41,271 bases of DNA from Chrysosporum bergii ANA360D (lineage in GTDB: Bacteria; Cyanobacteriota; Cyanobacteriia; Cyanobacteriales; Nostocaceae), in the NCBI RefSeq assembly GCF_029891735.1, contig NZ_JANQDH010000105.1, positions 1-41,271 of the forward strand. Direction: 5' to 3'. The notes beneath the pieces were generated by a model. That model searched no databases and was not told where the DNA came from. It saw nothing but the letters and a program-made list of their open reading frames with translations. Position 1 is the stretch's first letter; each line of letters begins with the position of its first letter. Shown in pieces: positions 34,658 to 41,271 of this stretch. The translations under genes and the position numbers were made by a program.

Positions 34658-35053
34658 CTACTTGATATTTTCTAAAGCCGCATCAACTGAAGTTTGCATG
34701 GCTAGAAAATTCTCTAAGCGAACAAGCTTGACCGTTTGAGTAACCCGGGGGTTGGTGACAATTTGCAAAGTACCTTCGGCAGTTTGAGCTTGTTTAGCTA
34801 GTTGCACCAGAGCGCCTAAGCCAGAGCTATCCACAAAGTCAATTTGTGAAAGATCCAGAATAATATGCTTTGGACCGTCATCAATTTTATTTCCAAGTAC
34901 CTTGCGAAACGTCGGCTCAGAAAATGCGTCTAACAAACCTGTGAGGCGGAATAGCTGACAGTTATCCCGGACTTCGTGAGTGCCTCTCAGGCTCACGGTT
35001 AGCTTTAGTGATTCAGCAATAATTCCCTCCTCATGGTTAAAGTGAACGCTCAA
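34658..35053 (-). CDS. STAS-domain anti-sigma-factor-antagonist-like protein
   Basis: This family relays phosphorylation-dependent partner switching (SpoIIAA-like). The core LKLTVSLRGTHEVRDNCQLFRLTGLLDAFSEPTF is followed by HIILDLSQIDFVDSSGLGALVQLAK with the phosphorylatable Ser in DSSGLGAL, and a C-terminal VRLENFLAMQTSVDAALENI helix. The full frame opens with TTG at 35053 (131 residues). A strong ribosome site, GAGGAGG (35032-35026), lies inside that frame, five to six bases before an ATT codon at 35020, so translation may start there (IAESLKL..., 120 residues). Partners (kinase, sigma factor) are not in the window. Confidence 0.9.
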   Translation of the reverse strand: MSVHFNHEEGIIAESLKLTVSLRGTHEVRDNCQLFRLTGLLDAFSEPTFRKVLGNKIDDGPKHIILDLSQIDFVDSSGLGALVQLAKQAQTAEGTLQIVTNPRVTQTVKLVRLENFLAMQTSVDAALENIK

Positions 35054-35172
35054 GTATAGATGGTTTTAGCACAAGTTGTCTACAATCTACTGGTATACAG
35101 GGATAGGGGCATGGGTAGATGGATAATTAATCGCTTTTGTCTTTTCCCTGGTGGCCTATTTCCCTTTTTACC

Positions 35173-36339
35173 TTAACTTAGCTGTTGAAGATGACCTGAC
35201 CGTGCTGTTCGCATGGCCTGAACAAATTGCTCAAATAAGTAGTCAGCATCATGAGGTCCAGGACTGGCTTCTGGGTGATACTGAACAGAGAATACAGGCA
35301 GAGACTTATGACGTACCCCAGCAACGGTGCGGTCATTGAGATTCAGGTGGCTAATTTCCACAACCCCAGCAGGTAAAGAATCTGGGTCAATAGCAAAACT
35401 GTGGTTTTGGCTGGTAATTTCCACTTTTTGCTGTAGACCTGCGGGCTGATTTAAACCACGATGACCAAATTTTAGTTTATAAGTTTCTGCCCCAAGGGCG
35501 TGACCTAAAATTTGGTGTCCCATACAAATGCCAAACATGGGTTTTTGACTTTGCAGCAATGCTTTAGCCGTGGCAATGCCTTCAGTCACGGCGGCTGGGT
35601 CACCGGGTCCATTGGAAAGAAAAATCCCATCTGGATTGTATTTGAGAATTTCTGGTGGTGGTGTATCCACAGGAACAACAACCACTCGGCAACCGTGACT
35701 GGCTAGGCGACGCAGAATATTACGTTTAACACCAAAGTCCAGGGCAACAACCGTTAAAGTTTCCTCCTCACCTTCCACAGACTGTGAATTAAATTCCCAA
35801 GGGGGAATAGTGCCATCGGTCCATTCATACACAGTGGGAGTGGAAACTTGACGCGCCAGGTTTAAACCAGCCATGCTAGGGGCTGCTAGTACCTGCTCTA
35901 ACAATTCTCCCTCATCCAGAATTGATGTGGAAATACCACCATTCATGGCTCCTAACGTGCGAATCTTGCGGGTGAGAGCGCGGGTGTCAATGCCGTAAAT
36001 ACCGGGTATTTGGTGCTGATTCAGGTAATCAGGTAGGGATTGTGTGGAGCGCCAGTTACTAGGACGATAACAAATATTGCGAGCGATCGCCCCTTGCACT
36101 TGGGGGCGATGGGATTCTTCATCTTCAACATTGATCCCAGTATTCCCCAATTCGGGATAGGTAAAAATGACAATTTGTCCGCAATAACTAGGATCAGTCA
36201 GGACTTCTTGATATCCAGTCATGCCAGTGTTGAACACCACTTCCCCGATTTTGGTTCCTGTTGCACCAAAAGACCAACCGCGATAAGTAGTTCCATCTGC
36301 TAAGACAAGTAGAGCTGGTATTTTCTCAGATAGGGGCAT
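35173..36339 (-). CDS. carA: Carbamoyl-phosphate synthase small subunit
   Basis: CarA is the glutaminase subunit that feeds ammonia to CarB, making carbamoyl phosphate for arginine and pyrimidines. The 388-residue protein has an N-terminal domain with [21 protein letters not shown] and a class I amidotransferase domain with [11 protein letters not shown] (241-251), the nucleophile Cys272 in [11 protein letters not shown], and the His355/Glu357 pair in QYHPEASPG. The frame can open at TTG 36354; I prefer ATG 36339 ([11 protein letters not shown]). carB is not adjacent, as in other cyanobacteria. It is divergent from the protease gene at 36639. Confidence 0.97.
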   Translation of the reverse strand: MPLSEKIPALLVLADGTTYRGWSFGATGTKIGEVVFNTGMTGYQEVLTDPSYCGQIVIFTYPELGNTGINVEDEESHRPQVQGAIARNICYRPSNWRSTQSLPDYLNQHQIPGIYGIDTRALTRKIRTLGAMNGGISTSILDEGELLEQVLAAPSMAGLNLARQVSTPTVYEWTDGTIPPWEFNSQSVEGEEETLTVVALDFGVKRNILRRLASHGCRVVVVPVDTPPPEILKYNPDGIFLSNGPGDPAAVTEGIATAKALLQSQKPMFGICMGHQILGHALGAETYKLKFGHRGLNQPAGLQQKVEITSQNHSFAIDPDSLPAGVVEISHLNLNDRTVAGVRHKSLPVFSVQYHPEASPGPHDADYLFEQFVQAMRTARSGHLQQLS

Positions 36340-36638
36340 AAGTGATTGAAACAAGATTAGGGTTAATATTGGACATGGGCACTAGTCCCGGTTAAGTGTA
36401 GCAAAGCTTGGCCTTAGTTATAGTGGGAGAATAATTTTTGGTGGTGGTTGGTTAATTTTTTCTTGAATATTCACTAGTTAACAGTAAGCAGTTTTTAGCC
36501 CCCAATTTAGCTAATACTGCCAATATTAATTATCTCATGTGCAACTCCCCGCACTTTATTTTCCTTGATTCAGTCATAATCAGTAACAATACACAAATAT
36601 ATTTACAGTCCCTTAGCCGTCTAAAATTGAAGTTAATT

Positions 36639-37679
36639 ATGCTTCAGTCGTTTTTATCTCGCGCCACTCTGATCCTTATCTCTAGCACTCTGGCAGTTTT
36701 GGGTGTTGGTTGTCATGACAAAAAACATAGTTCTGGGATCATTAACAATCACACTACTGCTGTCAGTCACCACTTACCAGCGCCTTCTTCTGTAATATAC
36801 ACACCAACACCGAAAGCGCTACCATCCTCACAAGCTGAAATGATTTTCTTTGAAATGGGTTTAGATAAAGGTATGGGGGCTTGGAGTATTAGTCAATCAG
36901 CCCAATCCTTAGATGATTGGAAGTTGGTAATCGGTCAGTACCAAGAAGCCATCGCCCTGATGAAAAGAGTGCCCAGGGAAAGCCCAGAGTTTGCCACAGC
37001 CCAGTCCAAAATTTCTGAATACCGCAAATTAATCAAAACTGCCCGCCAAAAAGCTAATACTCCCCTAGTCGCGTCCCCAAAGGCTGATAATAAAAGCATT
37101 GTGGTGGCTGTTCCCCAACCTCAAACTCAGCCTTCAGTTCCTATCTTCACTCCACCTGCATCAACACCACAGTCACCAGTAAAACCCATTTCCCCCCTCT
37201 CATGGGTAGCCCCCGAAAAACAAGTATTTATTGCCCCCATCAAACGACGCATAGGCGGCACACCGGTTGTAGAAGTGACTTTCAATAACCAGCATAAATT
37301 TGAGATGATTGTGGATACAGGAGCCAGTGGTACAGTCATCACCCGAGAAATGGCCTATGCCTTAGTAGTCCTCCCAGTGGGAACCACCAAGGCAAATACT
37401 GCCAGTGCCAGGAAAGTAGAATTTCCCATTGGTTATGTTGATTCCATGGCGGTTGCTGGGGTAACAGCCAATAAAGTAAGAGTGGCCATCGCCGGACCAG
37501 AGCTAGAAACCGGATTATTAGGGCATGACTTTTTTGGTAACTATGATGTCACCATTAGACGGGATGTGGTGGAGTTTAGACCCCAATCACCATCACAAGT
37601 TAATTCTTTAGAAACTGAACTAGCTGTTCCAGTTTTTCCCAAGCCAAACCGCTCTGAAGAATTTCCCTGGACAAACTGA
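36639..37679 (+). CDS. Lipoprotein-anchored retropepsin-like aspartic protease
   Basis: The 346-residue product starts with a lipoprotein-type signal ([15 protein letters not shown], Cys25). A linker rich in Pro/Ser/Thr separates a helical middle domain (about 64-140) from a C-terminal clan AA aspartic protease domain (200-315) with [10 protein letters not shown] (Asp226) and [15 protein letters not shown]. This fold acts as a dimer and is known in bacteria as the TIGR02281-like group; the substrates are unknown. The longest frame starts at 36537, but a 34-residue leader would spoil the signal, so I use ATG 36639. The last 80 bases overlap the 3' end of the convergent trpD. Confidence 0.85.
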   Translation: MLQSFLSRATLILISSTLAVLGVGCHDKKHSSGIINNHTTAVSHHLPAPSSVIYTPTPKALPSSQAEMIFFEMGLDKGMGAWSISQSAQSLDDWKLVIGQYQEAIALMKRVPRESPEFATAQSKISEYRKLIKTARQKANTPLVASPKADNKSIVVAVPQPQTQPSVPIFTPPASTPQSPVKPISPLSWVAPEKQVFIAPIKRRIGGTPVVEVTFNNQHKFEMIVDTGASGTVITREMAYALVVLPVGTTKANTASARKVEFPIGYVDSMAVAGVTANKVRVAIAGPELETGLLGHDFFGNYDVTIRRDVVEFRPQSPSQVNSLETELAVPVFPKPNRSEEFPWTN

Positions 37680-38661
37680 CACCTTGAGCATGGTCTAATA
37701 AAGGAATTACTCCCGCAACTTGTAGAGCGAAGGAAGCATTTAAAGCTACAACGTCCTGTTGTGCCTGAGTTCCCTTACCTTGTAAGACTGCTTTGAGAAT
37801 TGCTGAATTTTCTTGCACATCCCCGCCCTTCAGTGCCGCTATAGGGGCAGTTGTTACACCTACTTCTTCTGGATTGACAGTAGTTAAATTAACTTTACCT
37901 TCTGATAAAACTGCCACATCAGTTATATCTCCCAACCCGGCTTCGTCTAGTTTTTCTCGCCCATGGAGAACAACTGCTTTTTGTTTACCTAAATTATATA
38001 AAGCTTGGGCAACAGTTGTTAAAAGTTTGGGAGTAAATAGCCCTACCACTTGCCCAGAGGGAAACAAGGGATTAACTAATGGCCCTAATAAGTTAAATAT
38101 TGTTCGTACTTTTAATGTTCTTCGCAAACCAGCAACAGATTTGAGTGCTGGATGCCACCCAGGGGCAAACAAGAAAGTGATCCCTACCTCTTTTATTGCC
38201 TCTTGCACTTTTTCACTAGAAGCACTTAAATTAACTCCCAATGCTTCCAAAACATCTGCGCTACCTGTGAGACTTGACATGGAGCGATTGCCATGTTTAG
38301 CCACTGGTACACCATAAGCAGCAGCAACAAAGGCAACCGCTGTGGAAATATTAAAAGTTGATGAACCATCCCCCCCAGTGCCACAGGTATCTATGATATT
38401 GTTGAGAGCCGTAGTGTTGATTGCTGTGGATTGGGATTGTAATACCTCAGCCATCCCCGTTAACTCGTCGGCAGAAACACCTTTAAGGTTCAGCGCTGTT
38501 AAAATTGCTCCTGATAACTCTGGTGGAACCGCTTCAATTAACCAGCCCTGCATCAATTCACTAGCTTGAACACGAGATAATGATTCACCATCCATTAATT
38601 GTTGCAGCAGGATATGCCAGCTAGGGGAAGGTTCTTGAGTAGGAATTGAGAAAGTTGTCAT
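37600..38661 (-). CDS. trpD: Anthranilate phosphoribosyltransferase
   Basis: TrpD joins PRPP to anthranilate in the tryptophan pathway. The 353-residue protein carries the PRPP site [17 protein letters not shown] (about 89-105), [24 protein letters not shown] and the [22 protein letters not shown] block. It ends with [21 protein letters not shown], which is standard for the family. Thus the coding reading through the 80-bp overlap (37600-37679) with the convergent protease gene is real for trpD. Other trp genes are absent, as is usual in cyanobacteria. A 9-bp inverted repeat lies 55 bases upstream. Confidence 0.96.
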   Translation of the reverse strand: MTTFSIPTQEPSPSWHILLQQLMDGESLSRVQASELMQGWLIEAVPPELSGAILTALNLKGVSADELTGMAEVLQSQSTAINTTALNNIIDTCGTGGDGSSTFNISTAVAFVAAAYGVPVAKHGNRSMSSLTGSADVLEALGVNLSASSEKVQEAIKEVGITFLFAPGWHPALKSVAGLRRTLKVRTIFNLLGPLVNPLFPSGQVVGLFTPKLLTTVAQALYNLGKQKAVVLHGREKLDEAGLGDITDVAVLSEGKVNLTTVNPEEVGVTTAPIAALKGGDVQENSAILKAVLQGKGTQAQQDVVALNASFALQVAGVIPLLDHAQGVSLSREILQSGLAWEKLEQLVQFLKN

Positions 38662-38991
38662 AGTATTACTTTGGTTTTCGAGTGTAGCTCTGTTGAAGAT
38701 ATGGGAGCTATCCTACCGAAAATTGACCACTATCACGACTAATTTTCGGCAATGTGGCAGGAGTATCTTACATCACCATCAAAGCTGCTTGATGGATTTT
38801 GTCAACCCTAAGTCTTAGTCGGCTTTTGTTTTCTGGTCTTTGAACATCTCTGGACAGTTTGGTTAAGATTCCGTTAAAACAGGTGATGAAATCAATAAGC
38901 TTTGGTGAAGGTGAGGAAATAGTTATTGATATTACGTATAATTTAATTCGTAGGACATAATTGGTAGGACAGATATATTGGGGAGGAAACA
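38662..38991. other. 330-bp divergent intergenic region (trpD / 72-aa gene)
   Basis: No ORF is convincing. It contains the 9-bp inverted repeat at 38716-38749 near trpD, a TATAAT at 38937-38942, and a twofold GTAGGACA (38950-38957 and 38964-38971) ahead of the 72-residue gene. Confidence 0.5.
38716..38749. promoter_or_regulatory. 9-bp inverted repeat upstream of trpD
   Basis: CCGAAAATT (38716-38724) and AATTTTCGG (38741-38749) are perfect complements with a 16-nt loop, 55 bases upstream of the trpD ATG. They could form an operator or a leader hairpin; nothing identifies the factor. Confidence 0.4.
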
Positions 38992-39210
38992 TTGTATACA
39001 TCTGACAAGATTAGAGTTGGTGATAAAGTCTTGGTATTCCATCCAGAATATGTGAGCGGAAAAGTGGGCGTAGTTCGTGGAAGTGAGTCAAAATCAATTA
39101 ACACAGCTAAAGAACGCTGGATTATCCAAGTAGAATCTGAAAATCGTGATAATATTTTAGTCTCACTCAACCCAGAAGAGTTTCACAAACTTAGCCACAC
39201 AATTAAGTAA
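38992..39210 (+). CDS. Small SH3-like/KOW-like protein (72 aa), TTG start
   Basis: The family is not named with certainty. The sequence VGDKVLVFHPEYVSGKVGVVRG is a KOW/SH3-like beta-barrel pattern (as in S1/NusG-type or small cyanobacterial Tudor-like proteins), followed by WIIQVESENRDNILVSLNPEEF. It is soluble, basic and without Cys. The start codon is TTG at 38992, and GGGAGGAAACAT before it gives an excellent Shine-Dalgarno spacing of 6 bases. No ATG is near in frame. A palindrome follows the stop. Its function is unknown; RNA or protein binding is the fold-based guess. Confidence 0.7.
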   Translation: MYTSDKIRVGDKVLVFHPEYVSGKVGVVRGSESKSINTAKERWIIQVESENRDNILVSLNPEEFHKLSHTIK

Positions 39211-39241
39211 TTTGACCAAACTTTTTCTTTTTAAAAAAATG

Positions 39242-39267
39242 TAGGGACATGAGTATTCATGTCCCTA
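39242..39267. repeat. 11-bp perfect hairpin (TAGGGACATGA)
   Basis: TAGGGACATGA (39242-39252), GTAT loop, TCATGTCCCTA (39257-39267). This is a perfect 11-bp stem after the 72-residue gene. It may end transcription; the GGGACAT core also resembles a common Nostocales palindrome. Confidence 0.6.
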
Positions 39268-39296
39268 ATAATGCGGTAATTATGGCTAATAATATT

Positions 39297-39482
39297 TCAC
39301 CACCATAAATTTGCTAGGAAATAAGAGTATAGGGACACTACCACCCGTGGTGATATATATTCACTAATGGGGGCTGGTTTCATGTCCCGGTAGTCCAGCA
39401 ATTGAACTAAAATTAAATAGGCGATCGCTAACAAAATAGAAATAGCACCTGTAATAATTGCAACTATTTTTGAACGGTTCAT
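39297..39482 (-). CDS. Small single-span membrane protein (61 aa), hypothetical
   Basis: The sequence starts MNRSKIVAIITGAISILLAI then AYLILVQLLDYRDMKPAPI, a conserved-looking pattern of small cyanobacterial membrane proteins with one helix (about residues 5-28). AGGAAAT precedes the ATG at good spacing. The tail after about residue 40 (SEYISPRVVVSLYSYF...) overlaps low-complexity repeat-like DNA and may not be original. The role is unknown. It is divergent from trmFO. Confidence 0.7.
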   Translation of the reverse strand: MNRSKIVAIITGAISILLAIAYLILVQLLDYRDMKPAPISEYISPRVVVSLYSYFLANLWW

Positions 39483-39642
39483 CAGTATTTCCTGTGGTTA
39501 TGTTGGTGGGGATGAGTAAAACTATAATTTAAGTGCAAGTTTGCAAGTTTGTGTAAAATTGGTATAACAGAAAATATATCATCTTAACATGAGCAACCAG
39601 GCATTGCCCGCCAATTAAAATTAGGTAAATAGTATTATAAAC

Positions 39643-40956
39643 ATGGATAAACAACCAATACAAGTAATTGGAGGTGGATTAGCTGGGACAGAAGCGGCTT
39701 GGCAAATAGCCAGGGCTGGAATATCGGTAATTCTCCATGAAATGCGCCCAAAACGCTATAGCCCAGCCCATCATACAGAACATTTGGCGGAATTAGTATG
39801 TAGTAATTCCTTTGGGGCAATGGCAAGCGATCGCGCCACAGGATTATTACACGAAGAGTTACGACAACTCAACTCCATTGTCATTGCCAAAGCCGATGAA
39901 CACTCTGTTCCTGCTGGTGGGGCTTTGGCTGTAGACAGAGGACAATTTGGCCAAGACTTGACAGCAACTGTATCTAATCATCCTTTAATTGAATTTCGCC
40001 GGGGTGAAGTACAATCTATTCCTGATGGCATCGTGGTTTTGGCAACAGGACCATTAACTAGTCCCGACTTGGCATTGGATTTACATCGCTTCACAGGTAT
40101 GGAATACCTCAGCTTTTTTGATGCTGCTAGTCCCATTGTGGTGGGAGAATCCATTAACCATGATATTGCTTTTATGGCATCCCGTTATGACAAGGGTGAA
40201 GCCGCTTATTTGAACTGTCCCATGAATAAGGAGCAATATTTGCGGTTTTGGTCAGAACTCCGTCAAGCTGAACAAACGGAACTAAAAGGTTTTGAACGGG
40301 AAACGGCGAAATTTTTTGAAGCTTGTTTACCCATTGAAGAACAAGCACACCGGGGAGAAGATACCATGCGCTACGGTCCCCTTAAGCCGGTGGGGCTGTG
40401 TGATAGTCGCTCCGGAGAACGTCCCTATGCAGTGGTGCAGCTACGCCAAGAAGATAAAGCTGGTCAACTTTGGAACATGGTGGGATTTCAAACCAACCTG
40501 CGCTGGGGCGAACAAAAGCGAGTTTTTCGCCTCATTCCGGGTTTAGAAAATGCCGAGTTTGTACGGTTGGGAGTGATGCACCGCAACACCTTTATTAATG
40601 CTCCTCAATTAATCTACCCCACTTTGCAATTTAAACAGCGTCCAACTTTATTAGCCGCAGGACAGTTGATTGGTACTGAAGGCTACACCGCAGCTGCAGC
40701 TGATGGTTGGTTAGCAGGAACTAATGCAGCCCGCATCGCTTTGGGTAAGGAACCGTTAACAGCACCACCAACTACTATGATGGGGGCGTTGTTAGAATTT
40801 ATTAGTTCGGCTTCACCAAAACATTTTCAACCAATGCCGCCTAATTTTGGCATATTACCTGATTTAGGGGTAAAAATTAAAAGTAAGCCAGAGCGTTATG
40901 GGCGTTATCGCGATCGCTCTTTAGCTGATTTAGCCAGTTGGAAAAATCAGTTTTGA
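39643..40956 (+). CDS. trmFO: Methylenetetrahydrofolate--tRNA-(uracil-5-)-methyltransferase
   Basis: TrmFO makes 5-methyluridine-54 in the tRNA T-loop using methylene-THF and FAD. The 437-residue protein has the dinucleotide fold [19 protein letters not shown] (8-26), then [17 protein letters not shown] with Cys53 (the position of the catalytic Cys reported for the Bacillus enzyme), [22 protein letters not shown], the [10 protein letters not shown] block and the C-terminal [21 protein letters not shown]. Length and motif order match the family. A tRNA gene follows 44 bp downstream on the same strand. The ribosome site is weak (TTAGGT). Confidence 0.96.
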   Translation: MDKQPIQVIGGGLAGTEAAWQIARAGISVILHEMRPKRYSPAHHTEHLAELVCSNSFGAMASDRATGLLHEELRQLNSIVIAKADEHSVPAGGALAVDRGQFGQDLTATVSNHPLIEFRRGEVQSIPDGIVVLATGPLTSPDLALDLHRFTGMEYLSFFDAASPIVVGESINHDIAFMASRYDKGEAAYLNCPMNKEQYLRFWSELRQAEQTELKGFERETAKFFEACLPIEEQAHRGEDTMRYGPLKPVGLCDSRSGERPYAVVQLRQEDKAGQLWNMVGFQTNLRWGEQKRVFRLIPGLENAEFVRLGVMHRNTFINAPQLIYPTLQFKQRPTLLAAGQLIGTEGYTAAAADGWLAGTNAARIALGKEPLTAPPTTMMGALLEFISSASPKHFQPMPPNFGILPDLGVKIKSKPERYGRYRDRSLADLASWKNQF

Positions 40957-40980
40957 TCTACCGATTATTTATAAACTTGT

Positions 40981-40988
40981 GCTATAAT
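40981..40988 (+). promoter_or_regulatory. Extended -10 element ahead of tRNA-Arg
   Basis: GCTATAAT (40981-40988), preceded by T at 40980, completes TGCTATAAT, an extended -10 element 12 bases before the tRNA 5' end. No good -35 is evident. Confidence 0.55.
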
Positions 40989-41000
40989 AAAAAAAAATTA

Positions 41001-41073
41001 GGGCGCGTGGCTCAGTGGATAGAGCAACAGATTCCGGTTCTGTGGGTCGGGGGTTCAAATCCCTCCGCGCTCG
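41001..41073 (+). tRNA. tRNA-Arg (anticodon CCG)
   Basis: The cloverleaf fits. The acceptor stem GGGCGCG pairs with CGCGCTC (one G-T), the D arm has AGTGGATA, the anticodon stem ACAGA/TCTGT encloses the loop TTCCGGT with CCG at positions 34-36, and the T arm is GGGGG-TTCAAAT-CCCTC. The discriminator base is G. CCA is not encoded. It reads CGG codons. Confidence 0.95.
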
Positions 41074-41271
41074 TTTAGTGTTTATAAGACTTTCAAGCAT
41101 TATCAGGCATAGCCATAAAACCCTATAACCTGAGTTTATACCATTTTTATAAAAAAGCAACATACTACGTAAAGTAATTTTGTGTAATACGTACATAAGT
41201 ACTATAACAAGTTGATATAAATATGGGATAATAATATTAGAGGCTACAACCCTTACTGTATAACAGTTACA
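41074..41271. other. Right end of window, no gene seen
   Basis: After the tRNA only AT-rich DNA remains. The antisense frame across the tRNA (to 40969) is the typical spurious tRNA-antisense ORF. Confidence 0.5.

Noticed and set aside
38937-38942. NtcA-type or sigma-70 promoter before the 72-residue gene
   Set aside because: A TATAAT is present but no -35 at proper spacing and no GTA-N8-TAC box, so no promoter is called.
40969-41196. 75-residue minus ORF with RARRDLNPRPTEPE
   Set aside because: It is antisense to tRNA-Arg; this peptide type is a well-known artefact of tRNA complements.

Overview
This window is chromosomal DNA of a filamentous, probably heterocyst-forming cyanobacterium of the Nostocales (Anabaena/Nostoc/Dolichospermum-like). 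Four things point there: dense HIP1 octamers (GCGATCGC) inside genes; photosynthesis genes (ycf3 and a high-light-inducible protein); heptameric STRR-type repeats (TTGGTCA and relatives) and a long dispersed intergenic repeat; and the family-level look of nearly every protein. No prophage, CRISPR array, plasmid function or intact transposase gene is visible.

Layout. 1-5.1 kb: the start of a TPR protein (runs off the left edge), aat, a hypothetical gene, rpsN, an nth-rseP pair, ycf3 and gatC. 5.1-9.2 kb: aroA, a hypothetical gene, a thioredoxin-like gene, an Hli gene with an HLR1-type promoter box, and thyX with an atypical signature motif. 9.3-14 kb: a two-gene trehalose operon (treZ-treY) without treH beside it. 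14.1-17.1 kb: a small membrane protein and an ABC-2 exporter pair. 17.2-24.0 kb: a surface-glycan-like island of three GT4 glycosyltransferases, a PIG-L deacetylase and a membrane-anchored 738-residue beta-propeller-like protein with an EF-hand loop, arranged as two divergent arms around a 30-bp AT palindrome. 24.0-24.7 kb: two small hypothetical genes. 24.9-30.4 kb: a MscS channel, ahcY with a structured leader, aspC and a small secreted Lys-rich protein. 30.5-36.3 kb: class I aldolase, a DUF1816 gene, rlmB, mini-RNase III, a STAS protein and carA. 36.6-41.1 kb: a lipoprotein retropepsin, trpD, two small genes, trmFO and tRNA-Arg(CCG).

Most genes are single-gene units typical of Nostocales. 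Real operon-like units are treZ-treY, rseP-nth (stop and start overlapping as GTGA), the ABC pair, the 21.7-24.0 kb GT pair and the 24.0-24.7 kb hypothetical pair.

The least described parts are (i) the glycan island with its propeller protein; (ii) three transposase-less fragments that look like the 3' (omegaRNA/right-end) part of IS200/IS605-type TnpB elements, one of which supplies the C-terminus of a DUF1816 gene; (iii) a dispersed repeat that fills gene junctions and supplies stop codons to flanking genes; and (iv) a possible attenuator ahead of ahcY. Start codons were moved from the longest ORF where a Shine-Dalgarno sequence, overlap or family length argued for it; each such choice is stated. 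All family names come from recognising motifs by eye; no database search was run.
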